From contig NZ_CP139976.1 of NCBI RefSeq assembly GCF_034424625.1, forward strand, positions 5,580,001 through 5,644,000: a DNA stretch of 64,000 bases, written 5' to 3'. The translations under genes and the position numbers were made by a program. Positions within the stretch are counted from its first letter, which is position 1, and each line of letters opens with the position of its first letter. Shown in pieces: positions 54,845 to 63,388 of this stretch. The stretch is from Janthinobacterium lividum. GTDB taxonomy: Bacteria > Pseudomonadota > Gammaproteobacteria > Burkholderiales > Burkholderiaceae_D. Below the pieces are notes generated by a model. That model worked only from the letters and a program-made list of their open reading frames with translations, was not told where the DNA came from and ran no database searches.

Positions 54845-55762
54845 TTAGCCTCGCGGATGATGCTGCGCATGCAGCAGTTTCAGCCGTTCGCGGGCCACAT
54901 GCGTGTAAATCTGCGTGGTGGAAATATCGGAGTGTCCCAGTAACAATTGCACAACACGCAAGTCCGCGCCATGGTTCAGCAAATGGGTGGCGAACGCATG
55001 GCGCAGGGTGTGCGGCGACAGCGGCGCCGTGATGCCGGCGTTCAGCGCGTGTTTCTTGATGATGACCCAGAACATTTGCCGCGTCATGGCGCCGCCGCGC
55101 CGCGTGACGAACAGCGCATCGTCCATCTGGCCGTCGAGAATCACGCCGCGCGCTTCCTTCAGGTAGCGCTCGATCCACAGCCGCGCCTGTTCACCGAACG
55201 GCACCAGCCGCGTCTTGCTGCCCTTGCCCGTGATGCGCAGCACGCCATCGTTCAGGCTCAGCTCCACGGATTGCAAGTCCACCAGTTCCGACACGCGCAA
55301 GCCGCTCGCATACATGAGTTCCAGCATCGTGCGCTCGCGCAGGCCCAGCGGCGTGCTCACGTCGGGCGCCGCCAGCAGCGCTTCCACCTGCGCTTCGCTC
55401 AAGGTATGCACGAAGCGCGCGGGCTGCTTGGCCGACACCATCTTCAGGCACGGGTCGGCCGCGATATGCTTGTGCCGCAGGGCCAGCTGGTAAAAACGCT
55501 TGAGCACTGACAGGCGCCGGTTCGACGACGTGGCCTTGCTCTCGTCGTGGCGGGCGGCGAAATACGCCTCGATATCGGCCGTGGACACGTCGTACAGGCC
55601 CTCGCGCCCGGGCCGCGCCACTTCCAGCCAGCGCGAAAACAGCCGCATGTCGCGCCGGTAGGCGTCCAACGAGTTTTTCGACAGGCCGTCTTCCAGCCAC
55701 AGGCTGTCGCAGAATTCATCGATCAGGGTAGTGTTGTCGGGCGCCAGCAGGCTGTTCATCAT
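54845..55762 (-). CDS. xerD: Tyrosine recombinase XerD
   Basis: Recombinase of 305 residues. N-terminal SAM-like core-binding domain (about 10-95). The catalytic domain has Arg in ASGLRVSEL, Lys in GKGSKTRL, His-x-x-Arg in SPHTLRHAFATHLL, His in LLGHSDIS and Tyr in TTQIYTHV. With XerC it resolves chromosome dimers at dif. The ATG at 55762 overlaps the preceding stop as ATGA; another ATG four codons upstream is possible. Host housekeeping XerD, not a phage integrase, judged by length and motif wording. Confidence 0.95.
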   Translation of the reverse strand: MMNSLLAPDNTTLIDEFCDSLWLEDGLSKNSLDAYRRDMRLFSRWLEVARPGREGLYDVSTADIEAYFAARHDESKATSSNRRLSVLKRFYQLALRHKHIAADPCLKMVSAKQPARFVHTLSEAQVEALLAAPDVSTPLGLRERTMLELMYASGLRVSELVDLQSVELSLNDGVLRITGKGSKTRLVPFGEQARLWIERYLKEARGVILDGQMDDALFVTRRGGAMTRQMFWVIIKKHALNAGITAPLSPHTLRHAFATHLLNHGADLRVVQLLLGHSDISTTQIYTHVARERLKLLHAQHHPRG

Positions 55763-56298
55763 CGTGTTGACCATCCCATGCCCGCCACGCCTTCATGCGC
55801 CAGCAGCCAGCGCTTCACGCCCAGGTGGAAGCCCGTCGCATCGTCATGGTGGGCAAAGCCGCCCAGGCCGCCAGCGGCCGTGACCCGGTGACAGGGTATG
55901 ACCACGGGAAACCAGTTGGCGCCGCAGGCCTGGCCCACGGCGCGCGGCGCCGAGCCGATCAGGCGCGCCACGTCGCCATAGGTGCGCACCTGGCCGCGCG
56001 GGATGCCGGCGATCGCCGCCCATACCCGTTGCTGGTAGGCGCTGCCCGCGCCTGCCAGCGGCAAGTCGAAGACCTGATCGGGATCGAGGAAATAGCGCGC
56101 CAGTTGCTGGCACGCCCGCTCGGAGACGGCATCCTGCGCGTCTTTTTCCGCAAAGTGCGGCGGCAGATACACCAGCTCGCATACCTGGCCATCCTGTGTG
56201 CGCACGCCCATGGCGCCGAACGGCGCGGCCACGATGGCGCTGAACAGTTCACTGCCCTGTTGTTTTTTCATCTGCTGATCATTATTCAAGTGTGGCAT
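55759..56298 (-). CDS. ogt: Methylated-DNA-protein-cysteine methyltransferase
   Basis: Repair protein of 179 residues that removes alkyl groups from O6-guanine onto its own Cys. The catalytic stretch is VVIPCHRVTAAGG (about residue 136), preceded by the recognition helix ARLIGSAPRAVGQA, with Arg finger and the GIPRGQVRTYGDVA block. N-terminal half is a short RNaseH-like domain. Start either at 56298 or at 56271. Translationally coupled to xerD. Confidence 0.93.
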   Translation of the reverse strand: MPHLNNDQQMKKQQGSELFSAIVAAPFGAMGVRTQDGQVCELVYLPPHFAEKDAQDAVSERACQQLARYFLDPDQVFDLPLAGAGSAYQQRVWAAIAGIPRGQVRTYGDVARLIGSAPRAVGQACGANWFPVVIPCHRVTAAGGLGGFAHHDDATGFHLGVKRWLLAHEGVAGMGWSTR

Positions 56299-56382
56299 AT
56301 ATGCAACCTGCCGGCGCCGGAAACAGCGCCACGGGAATTATGCACCGACTTTGGGCGTGCCGGCGGACGTTTCCCGGGGACG

Positions 56383-56410
56383 AAAAAAAAGCGCACCAGT
56401 CGGTGCGCTT
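56383..56410 (-). terminator. Strong intrinsic terminator
   Basis: Nine-bp stem (AAGCGCACC/GGTGCGCTT) with an AGTC loop and eight T on the minus strand. It lies between the TRAP operon and the methyltransferase gene, about 85-110 bp before the latter, so it ends a transcript coming from the stretch at 56411-56640. Confidence 0.85.
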
Positions 56411-56640
56411 CAAATATTGCTTCACGTTCCCGGTCGTTTGGGTCCGCCGGTGCCGGCTTGTGGCCGCAGACAGCTATGACTCAACAACTTCTGTGAAACG
56501 TGTGTCTCCTCAATATATCCCCGGTATCAATACCGTTTTTATAGACCACTCCCCCACTAACCTTGTTGCCAATTCTGTATTTCAGCCTTGCTACCTGGGC
56601 GTATATGCATATACGTGTTTCCCCTTAAGGCTGCCCATCA
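56383..56640 (-). ncRNA. Candidate structured small RNA or leader, minus strand
   Basis: A stretch of about 250 bp without genes that shows RNA-like order on the minus strand. TATGAT (56642-56637) could be a -10. Next comes a hairpin with arms CAGCCTT/AAGGCTG around the perfect 16-bp palindrome CGTATATGCATATACG (56600-56615). Then a small hairpin GGTAT/ATACC, and a domain closed by ATATTG/CAATAT and CACGTT/AACGTG, with GUCUGC/GCGGAC inside. The terminator follows. A second -10 candidate TATAAA lies at 56543-56538. It could be a free sRNA (6S-like length class) or an attenuator for the repair gene. Confidence 0.4.
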
Positions 56641-56696
56641 TAGCGCATTTATTCGGCCGGATCGACTTTTTTTGCACCATGACGGGGACAACTGTT

Positions 56697-57977
56697 TTAG
56701 TTGTAAATTAAATTTGGCAGCCACAGCGAGATTTGTGGTACGTAGGTAATCAGCACTAGGAAGCCCAGCATCGTCAGCAGCCACGGCATCACGGCCACGG
56801 TCAGCTCCGAAATGCCCATCTTGGTAATGCCGGACGCCACGTACAGGTTCAAGCCCACGGGTGGATGGCACATGCCCACTTCCATATTAACCACGATCAA
56901 GATGCCGAAGTGCACAGGATCGATGCCCAGCTTCATGGCGACGGGGAACAGAATCGGCGCCATGATCAGCACGATGGACGACGGTTCCATGACGTTACCA
57001 GCCAACAACAACAGCACGTTGACCACCAGCAGGAAGCTGATCACGCCCAGGCCCTTGCCCGTGATCCATTCGGCCATCGCTTGCGGGATATTTTCACTGG
57101 TCATCAGGAACGAGAACAGCACGGCATTCGTGATGATGTACAACAGCATCGCCGACATGGCGGCCGAGTCGAGCAAGACCTTGCCCACTTGCTTGATCTT
57201 CAAGTCCTTGTAGACGAAGACGGCGATGATGAAGGCGTACACGGCTGCCATGGCGGCCGCTTCCGTCGGCGTGAAGGCGCCCGAGTAGATGCCGCCCATG
57301 ACGATGACGATCAAGAGCAGGCCCCAGGCGCTCTTCTTGAACGTGACAAAGCGCTCGCCCCAGCTGGCCTTTTTCATGCGTGGATAATTGTGCTTGCGCG
57401 CCAAGAACCACGTGGTCAGGCCCAGCAGCATGGCCAGCATCATGCCGGGAATCACGCCGGCCATGAACAGCTTGCCCACCGAGGTATTCGTGCTGACGGA
57501 ATACATCACCATCACGATCGATGGCGGAATCAGGATGCCCAGCGCGCCCGAGGTGGTGATGACGCCGGCGCCGAAACCGCGCGGGTAGCCCTGCTTGACC
57601 ATGGCCGGCAGGATGATGGAGCCGATCGCCACCACGGTGGCGGGGCTGGAGCCGGAGACGGCCGCAAACAGCGCGCACGCCATCACGCCGGCCAGCGCCA
57701 GGCCGCCATGCCAGTGGCCCACCATGGAACTGGCAAAGTTGATCATGCGCCGCGCCACTCCGCCATGCGTAAGGAAGTTGCCCGCCAAAATGAAGAACGG
57801 GATGGCCATGATCTCGAATTTCTCGATGCCCGTGAAAATCTTCAGGGCCACCGATTCGATGGGCACGCTCGTCATGGTAAACAGGAACGTGAGTACCGTC
57901 AGGCCCAGCGAAATGGAAATCGGCATGCCGGTCAGCATCAGCGCCAGCAGCAACACAAAAATGATCAGCGCGTTCAT
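56697..57977 (-). CDS. dctM: TRAP transporter large membrane subunit (DctM)
   Basis: Protein of 426 residues with about twelve helices. It has the DctM pattern GLTVLTFLFTM, PFFILAGNFLTHGG, AVSGSSPATVVAIGSI and LGILIPPSIVMVMYS. It forms the sodium-driven channel part of a tripartite ATP-independent transporter. It overlaps dctQ by 4 bp and is last in the operon. Confidence 0.96.
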   Translation of the reverse strand: MNALIIFVLLLALMLTGMPISISLGLTVLTFLFTMTSVPIESVALKIFTGIEKFEIMAIPFFILAGNFLTHGGVARRMINFASSMVGHWHGGLALAGVMACALFAAVSGSSPATVVAIGSIILPAMVKQGYPRGFGAGVITTSGALGILIPPSIVMVMYSVSTNTSVGKLFMAGVIPGMMLAMLLGLTTWFLARKHNYPRMKKASWGERFVTFKKSAWGLLLIVIVMGGIYSGAFTPTEAAAMAAVYAFIIAVFVYKDLKIKQVGKVLLDSAAMSAMLLYIITNAVLFSFLMTSENIPQAMAEWITGKGLGVISFLLVVNVLLLLAGNVMEPSSIVLIMAPILFPVAMKLGIDPVHFGILIVVNMEVGMCHPPVGLNLYVASGITKMGISELTVAVMPWLLTMLGFLVLITYVPQISLWLPNLIYN

Positions 57978-58546
57978 GCCTTGGCTCCTTTTTCTTCAGC
58001 CGTCAGTTCGTCTTCCAGGCCCTCGACGTGCGAATGGTCGTGTTTCGGCAAGGCGCCCGTCTTGATGAAATGCACCATCACTTGCAGGAAGCGGAAGCAC
58101 ATCAGGTAGGAACCGAGCGGCACGGCCAGGTAGACCAGCCACATCGGCACTTCCATGTCGGCCGAGGTCTGGTCCGTGTGGCCGATCGACCACACGAAGC
58201 TGGCGCCCAGGGTCCCCACGACACCCGTAAACAGGGCGCCGGCCCCCAGGCCGAAGACGATGAAACGGTCGCGCCAGCGCGGGTTCATGCGGTTGATCAA
58301 GACATCGACGCCCACGTGGATGCCCGTGCGTACGCCATACGCGGCACCGAACTTGGCCATCCACACGAACATGTAGATGCACAGTTCCTGGGCCCAGCTG
58401 GTATTGATTTGAATCAGGAAGTCTTGCACGACCGGTATCGGCAAGCCGGCCAGGTAGCGGTGCACGACCGCGACGAAGATGATGAAGGTGGCCGCGCCCA
58501 TCAGGGTCGCGATCAGCCACTCTTCCAGGTGATCCAGAAATTTCAT
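57974..58546 (-). CDS. dctQ: TRAP transporter small membrane subunit (DctQ)
   Basis: Protein of 190 residues with four helices. The conserved IQINTSWAQELCIYMFVWMAKFGAAYGVRTGIHVG-type block is split over helices 2 and 3, and helix 4 precedes a His-rich cytoplasmic tail (KHDHSH). It bridges substrate-binding protein and DctM. 116 bp after dctP. Confidence 0.95.
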   Translation of the reverse strand: MKFLDHLEEWLIATLMGAATFIIFVAVVHRYLAGLPIPVVQDFLIQINTSWAQELCIYMFVWMAKFGAAYGVRTGIHVGVDVLINRMNPRWRDRFIVFGLGAGALFTGVVGTLGASFVWSIGHTDQTSADMEVPMWLVYLAVPLGSYLMCFRFLQVMVHFIKTGALPKHDHSHVEGLEDELTAEEKGAKA

Positions 58547-58662
58547 GGTGGACTTTCAAAGAATGCGGGTACGCTGACACCCGCGCAGGACGCGCAGGTG
58601 CCGTTGCTGCAGAAAGACAGGGATGCCCCTGAAAGCCGCACCGGGTGGCGCGGCCAGCGCTA

Positions 58663-59661
58663 TTACTTCGCGCTTTCCTTGTTGATGGCCGAGATCAGGT
58701 CCTTGCCGATGCGCGCTTCCATGGTCTTTTGCACGGGCGCCAGCGCCTTGCGCCACTCGGCCTGTTCCTGCACCGTCAAGGTGTAGATCTGCGTCTTGCC
58801 CGCTTTCTTGATGGCGTCGAGGGCCTGGTCGTTGTCGCGCTGGGCGATGGCTTTTTCAAACGTGGTGGCCTCGCGCATGGCTTTTTCCAGCTGGGCGCGG
58901 ATATCGGGCGGCAAGCCATCCCAGAATTTCTTGTTGACGATGACGGCATAGCCCAGGTAGCCGTGGTTCGACACGGTCACGTGCTTTTGCACTTCATGCA
59001 TCTTTTGCGTGTACATATTCGACGGCGGATTTTCCGTGCCGTCGACCACGCCCGTCTGCAGCGCCTGATACACTTCCGAGAAGGCCAGCACCTGCGGATT
59101 GGCGCCCAGCGCGCGCATCTGCGCGTCGAGCACCTTGGACGACTGGATGCGCATTTTCAGGCCCTTGAAGTCGGCCGGGCTGTGCAGCGGCTTGTTGGCC
59201 GACATCACCTTGAAGCCATTGTCCCAGTAAGCCAGGCCCGTGATACCCTTGGGTTCCAGTTTTTTCAGCAGGCTCTTGCCGATTTCGCCTTCGGTAACGT
59301 TGTACAGCGCCGTCTTGGTGGGGAAAATGTAGGGCAGGTCGAAGGCTTCGAACTCCTTCACGCCCAGCGGGCCGAACTTGGCCAGCGAGGGCGCCAGCAT
59401 CTGTACGGCGCCCAGCTGCAGGGCTTCGAGTTCTTCCTTGTCCTTGTACAACTGGCTGTTCGGGTACAGTTCGACCTTGACCTTGCCATTCGTGGCTTTC
59501 TCGGCCAGCTGCTTGAAACGTTCGGCGGCCTGGCCTTTCGGCGTGTCCGTCGCCACGACGTGGCTGAACTTGATGACGATGGGGGCTTGCGCGTAAGCGT
59601 GCACGCCGGCGGTGGCGCCGATGGCCGCGCATAGCGCGACGAACATGGTTTTCATCTGCAT
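58663..59661 (-). CDS. dctP: TRAP transporter substrate-binding protein (DctP)
   Basis: Periplasmic protein of 332 residues with a signal peptide (about 1-25, ending AYAQA). Typical DctP strings are IKFSHVVATDTPKGQAAE, LKMRIQSSKVLD (the carboxylate-binding Arg), QTGVVDGTENPPSNMYTQK and AIVNKKFW-like VIVNKKFW. The substrate is most likely a C4-dicarboxylate or similar organic acid; this cannot be settled by eye. AGGAGA precedes the ATG. First gene of the TRAP operon. Confidence 0.95.
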   Translation of the reverse strand: MQMKTMFVALCAAIGATAGVHAYAQAPIVIKFSHVVATDTPKGQAAERFKQLAEKATNGKVKVELYPNSQLYKDKEELEALQLGAVQMLAPSLAKFGPLGVKEFEAFDLPYIFPTKTALYNVTEGEIGKSLLKKLEPKGITGLAYWDNGFKVMSANKPLHSPADFKGLKMRIQSSKVLDAQMRALGANPQVLAFSEVYQALQTGVVDGTENPPSNMYTQKMHEVQKHVTVSNHGYLGYAVIVNKKFWDGLPPDIRAQLEKAMREATTFEKAIAQRDNDQALDAIKKAGKTQIYTLTVQEQAEWRKALAPVQKTMEARIGKDLISAINKESAK

Positions 59662-59694
59662 TTTTGTCTCCTGGATGGTTTTTAGAAAAACTTT

Positions 59695-59723
59695 ATTATT
59701 TGTCTACTTGGATATTGTGCCAA
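59695..59723 (-). promoter_or_regulatory. Promoter of the TRAP operon
   Basis: Minus strand TTGGCA (59723-59718), 17-bp spacer, AATAAT (59700-59695). Start site near 59688, 27 nt before the dctP ATG. A perfect palindrome lies 12 bp upstream of the -35. Confidence 0.6.
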
Positions 59724-59735
59724 AGAAACTGCTTC

Positions 59736-59761
59736 GGCTATTGTGGTTAACCACAATAGCC
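59736..59761. promoter_or_regulatory. Perfect 26-bp palindrome, probable regulator site
   Basis: Arms GGCTATTGTGGTT and AACCACAATAGCC meet at a central GTTAAC without any mismatch. Its centre is about 61 bp upstream of the predicted dctP start site, the classic class-I activator position, and 43 bp before the ATG of the divergent kinase gene. An extra half-site TATTGTG lies at 59713-59719, overlapping the TRAP -35. Best candidate for the binding site of the response regulator encoded at 61843. Confidence 0.7.
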
Positions 59762-59791
59762 GGCTCCCGATAAGCCGCTACCCTGCCAGCC

Positions 59792-61810
59792 ATGCCGACT
59801 CCCCCCACCCTTGCACGCCGCTTCAAGCTATCGAGCCCGATGCGCTGGCTGCTGCCCGTCATATTGCTGCTGCTGTTCCTGTCCATTCTGTTCTGGCTGC
59901 CCTGGCAGGCGCGCCAGATGGAAAGCAACGAGCGCCAGGAGCAATTGATCGCCGACACCCTGTGGGTGGAGCAGACCATCCGCTTCCAGCTGGCGCGCAA
60001 CGAAGAAAGCCTGTTCAACCTGGGTGTCGATATCGCCAGCGCCTCGCTGGGCGCGGAAAAAGTGCACGAACGGCTGCAGCAGATGCTGCGCAATGGCCGC
60101 GAACTGCAACGCGTGCTGTGGCTCGACACCAGCGGCAAGGTGCTGGCCACCAGCGACAACAGCCTGCCGCATGCCTTGTCGTTTTCACCGGCCTCGCTGA
60201 CGGCGGCCGACAATGCGCGCCGCCTGCACCGGGGCCAGTACGCCCAGCCTTCGCAGCAGAGCGGCTTTCCCGACGCGCCGCCGGGCGCCATGCTGATGGA
60301 TTACCACCAGCCCCTGTTCGATGGTCAGCGCTATGTCGGCAGCCTGGTGGCCACTTACCAGATCAGCAGCCTGCTCGATGAAATGGTGCCGTGGTGGTTT
60401 GCGCAGGATAACCAGATTTCGCTGATCGACCGCGACGACAAGGTGCTGGCGCGGCGCGCCGCCGCCGGTCCCGGCCACGGCGTGTACACGCACAAGCGCG
60501 CGCTCGACGTGCCCGGCGCCACCATCACCTTGTTTACCGACAGCGTGAAAAGCCAGCCCAAGCTGCTGCCCAATCTGCTGGTCGGCTCCGTCATCGCCCT
60601 GTCGCTGGGTTTATTATGGAGCCTGCTGGCCCTGTGGCGGCATATTTCGCGCCGCCTGGTGGCCGAGGGCGCGCTGCGCCAGCAGATGCTGTTTCGCACG
60701 GCGATGGAAAACTCGCTGGTGACGGGCATGCGCGCGCGCGACCTCGAAGGAAGAGTCACATATGTGAATCCCGCGTTTTGCCAGATCGTCGGCTATCCGC
60801 CCGAGGAAATCCTGGGGCGCCTGCCGCCCATGCCCTACTGGGTGCCCGAGGCGCTGGAGGAATACCAGCAGCGCTTCGTCAAGGCCCTGGCCGGCAATCC
60901 CACGCCGCAGTTCGAAACCTATTTCCAGCGCCCCGACGGCACGCGCGTGGCCGTGCTGATCTTCGAAGCGCCGCTGGTGGACAAGAACGGCCAGCAGACG
61001 GGCTGGATGGGTTCCGTGCTCGATATCTCGGACCGCAAGCGGGTCGAGGAACTGAATCGCCAGCAGCAGGAAAAACTGCAAACGAGTTCGCGCCTGGCCA
61101 CCATGGGCGAGCTGGCGTCGATGCTGGCGCACGAATTAAATCAGCCGCTGGCGGCCATTTCCAGCTATACCACGGGAGCGCTGAACCTGATCCGCCGCGC
61201 CATCGAGCATGACGCCCCCGTCGATCCGGGCACCTTGAAACCGGCGCTGGAGCAAGCCAGCGCGCAGGCGCAGCGGGCCGGCCAGATCATCCGCAGCGTG
61301 CACGATTTCGTGCGCAAGAGCGAGCCGCAACGCCAGGATATCGCCATCCGCACCCTGATCGATGGCATCCGCGCGCTGATCGACCTGCAGGCCCGCAAAT
61401 ACTATGTCACCATCCAGGAAGAGCTGCCGCCGGACTTGCCGCTGCTGCGCGCCGACCCCGTGATGATCGAGCAAGTGCTGCTGAACCTGACGCGCAACGC
61501 CATCGAAGCCATGCAGGATGCGGCGCCGGGACGGCGTATCATGCGCCTGCGGGCCAGCCACGACGCGCAGCAGGGCATGGTGACGGTGGACGTGATCGAC
61601 CATGGCCACGGCATTCCCCAGGACGTGGCCGAGCGGCTGTTTTCGCCTTTTTTCTCGACCAAGTCCGAAGGCATGGGCATGGGCTTGAACATCTGCCGCA
61701 CCGCCATCGAATTTCATGGCGGCGCGCTGACCTTCGGCGCCAACCCCGCTGGCGGTACCATCTTTACATTCAGCGTGCCGGCCGCGCCGCGCGCGCCGCA
61801 CTCGCATTAA
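59792..61810 (+). CDS. PAS-containing sensor histidine kinase (DctB/FixL-like)
   Basis: Kinase of 672 residues. TM1 (about 19-40), a periplasmic Cache-type sensor domain (about 45-255), TM2 (about 258-282), PAS (about 300-425, YVNPAFCQIVGYPPEEILGR), HisKA with LAHELNQPLAAISSY (His at about 450) and HATPase with LLNLTRNAIEAM, DHGHGIP and GMGMGLNICR. The LNQPL wording is that of DctB/FixL kinases. It diverges from the TRAP operon and is followed by its regulator after 32 bp, so it most likely senses the TRAP substrate. Confidence 0.93.
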   Translation: MPTPPTLARRFKLSSPMRWLLPVILLLLFLSILFWLPWQARQMESNERQEQLIADTLWVEQTIRFQLARNEESLFNLGVDIASASLGAEKVHERLQQMLRNGRELQRVLWLDTSGKVLATSDNSLPHALSFSPASLTAADNARRLHRGQYAQPSQQSGFPDAPPGAMLMDYHQPLFDGQRYVGSLVATYQISSLLDEMVPWWFAQDNQISLIDRDDKVLARRAAAGPGHGVYTHKRALDVPGATITLFTDSVKSQPKLLPNLLVGSVIALSLGLLWSLLALWRHISRRLVAEGALRQQMLFRTAMENSLVTGMRARDLEGRVTYVNPAFCQIVGYPPEEILGRLPPMPYWVPEALEEYQQRFVKALAGNPTPQFETYFQRPDGTRVAVLIFEAPLVDKNGQQTGWMGSVLDISDRKRVEELNRQQQEKLQTSSRLATMGELASMLAHELNQPLAAISSYTTGALNLIRRAIEHDAPVDPGTLKPALEQASAQAQRAGQIIRSVHDFVRKSEPQRQDIAIRTLIDGIRALIDLQARKYYVTIQEELPPDLPLLRADPVMIEQVLLNLTRNAIEAMQDAAPGRRIMRLRASHDAQQGMVTVDVIDHGHGIPQDVAERLFSPFFSTKSEGMGMGLNICRTAIEFHGGALTFGANPAGGTIFTFSVPAAPRAPHSH

Positions 61811-61842
61811 CGAATAACGCATAACGACAAGCCGGAGACCAC

Positions 61843-62427
61843 ATGCTACACATCATTGACGACGAAGAGGTCGTGCGCGACTCCCTGTCCTGGCTGGCCG
61901 CCTCGCGCAGCATCGAGGCGCGCAACTATGCCAGCGCGCAGCAATTCCTCGATAGCCTGGACGGCAGCTTCGACGCCGCCGGCGACTGCGTGCTGCTCGA
62001 CGTGCGCATGCCCGACATGAACGGCATCGCCCTGTTCGACCAGCTGGTCAAGCGCGACCTGACGGCGCGCCTGCCCGTGATTTTCCTCACCGGCCACGGC
62101 GACGTGCCGATGGCCGTGGACAGCCTGAAACGGGGCGCCTTCGATTTCTTTGAAAAGCCGTTCAACGACAACGACCTGATGGACCGCGTGCAGCAGGGCC
62201 TGGCCAACTCGCGCCAGGCGGGCGAACTGGCCGCCGTGCATGCGCGCCTGGCCACCCTGTCGACGCGCGAACGCGAAGTGCTGGACCTGATTTTGGCGGG
62301 CAAGATGAACAAGGTGGTGGCCGACAAGCTGGGCATCAGCATGCGCACCGTGGAAGTCCACCGCGCGCATATCTTCGACAAGATGCAGGTCAAGACGGCA
62401 GTGGAGCTGGCGGGGTTGTTGAAGTAA
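61843..62427 (+). CDS. FixJ/NarL-type response regulator
   Basis: Regulator of 194 residues. Receiver with HIIDDEEVVRDS, phospho-Asp in CVLLDVRMPDMNG (about residue 51), TGHGD and KPFNDNDLMD. C-terminal LuxR-type helix-turn-helix STREREVLDLILAGKMNKVVA ... ISMRTVEVHRAHIF. FixJ class and sigma-70 dependent, not the sigma-54 NtrC class used by DctD. The palindrome in the TRAP promoter fits a dimeric LuxR-type domain. Confidence 0.94.
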   Translation: MLHIIDDEEVVRDSLSWLAASRSIEARNYASAQQFLDSLDGSFDAAGDCVLLDVRMPDMNGIALFDQLVKRDLTARLPVIFLTGHGDVPMAVDSLKRGAFDFFEKPFNDNDLMDRVQQGLANSRQAGELAAVHARLATLSTREREVLDLILAGKMNKVVADKLGISMRTVEVHRAHIFDKMQVKTAVELAGLLK

Positions 62428-62437
62428 TGCAGCAATG

Positions 62438-62528
62438 TTGGATTACGCGGCGCTGGCGCGCCGCTAATCCAACCTACATTGCAATGTAGGTCGGGTAGGT
62501 CGGGTTAGCGCTCAGCGCGTAACCCGAC
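62438..62528. repeat. REP-like double hairpin (copy B)
   Basis: Between the convergent stops of the regulator and the siderophore-interacting gene. First hairpin arms TTGGATTA/TAATCCAA (62438-62472), then a perfect 18-bp palindrome with arms CCTACATTG/CAATGTAGG (62473-62490), then arms GTCGGGTTA/TAACCCGAC (62499-62528). The last is nearly the same as the second hairpin of copy A, including the GCGC...GCGC core. Confidence 0.75.
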
Positions 62529-62538
62529 ACCACCGCCA

Positions 62539-63366
62539 TCACGCATCATGGTGCTCGTGATGCTCCGCCGCCCCATGCTTCCAGTAACTGGCCACATGCA
62601 GGTGCTGCTTCGGCACACCGGCGTCAATAAAGTGCCCGCGCAAGCCCTGCACCTGCGCATGCTCGCACGCCACCCACACGTAACCGTCACCATCCTGCGG
62701 CAAGGCGACCTGCGCCAATTCTTCCAGCAGCAGCGGCCCCTTGCGGCCATGGCGCGCGACCCAGCGCACGTCCAGCTGCGCGGCGCACTCCAACGCGATC
62801 TGTTCGCCGTCTTCGACGATCTCGATCACGGCAATCGCCCGCGCCGTGGCCGGCAACTGCTCCAGGCGGCGGGCAATGGCCGGCAAGGCCGTCTGGTCGC
62901 CCACCAGCACATACCAGTCGAAATCGAGCGGCACCAGCATGGAGCCGCGCGGTCCGCCCACGCCCAGGGTCTGGCCGGGCGCCGCTTGCGCCGCCCAGCT
63001 GGCCGCGGGGCCGTCGCCATGCAGCACGAAGTCGATTTCCAGCTCGCGCCGCGCGGCGTCATAGCGGCGCGGCGTGTAGTTACGGGCGATGGGACGCGCG
63101 CCTTCCGCGTACTGGATGGGATTCGGGCCATTGCCCAGCACGGGAAACACGGGCGCTGTCTCGCCCGGGGCGGGGAAGAACAGCTTGACGTGATCGTCGT
63201 GCGCCGGCGAGACAAAGCCATCCAGGTCGTCGCCCGCCAGGGTGATGCGGCGCATGTGCGGCGTCAGCTGCTCCGTTCGCACGACGGTGAGCACGCGCAG
63301 TTTCAAGTCATGCCGCACGCGCTCGATGGCATGCGGACGTGGTGCTGTAGGTGATGCAGTAGTCAT
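62539..63366 (-). CDS. Siderophore-interacting protein (NfeF/ViuB-like ferric reductase)
   Basis: FAD-binding protein of 275 residues. The flavin domain has HMRRITLAGDDLDGF and NYTPRRYDAARRELEIDFVLHG. The C-terminal NAD(P)H-like domain has YVLVGDQTALPAIARRLEQLP. Family members reduce ferric siderophores in the cytoplasm to release iron. It lies 22 bp after a PadR-type gene with a His-rich N-terminus; the pairing matches E. coli yqjH (nfeF) and yqjI (nfeR), where the regulator responds to nickel and iron. Confidence 0.92.
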   Translation of the reverse strand: MTTASPTAPRPHAIERVRHDLKLRVLTVVRTEQLTPHMRRITLAGDDLDGFVSPAHDDHVKLFFPAPGETAPVFPVLGNGPNPIQYAEGARPIARNYTPRRYDAARRELEIDFVLHGDGPAASWAAQAAPGQTLGVGGPRGSMLVPLDFDWYVLVGDQTALPAIARRLEQLPATARAIAVIEIVEDGEQIALECAAQLDVRWVARHGRKGPLLLEELAQVALPQDGDGYVWVACEHAQVQGLRGHFIDAGVPKQHLHVASYWKHGAAEHHEHHDA

Positions 63367-63388
63367 TGCTTATCCTTGTAAAGTAGGC

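Noticed and set aside
54845..55762. Tyrosine recombinase as sign of an integrated element
   Set aside because: Length, motifs and neighbourhood fit chromosomal XerD; no att repeats, no phage or ICE genes nearby.
58663..59661. Sigma-54 promoter (-24/-12) before the TRAP operon
   Set aside because: TGGCAC is present in the minus strand but the matching TTGC element at the right distance is missing, while a 17-bp spaced sigma-70 promoter fits.
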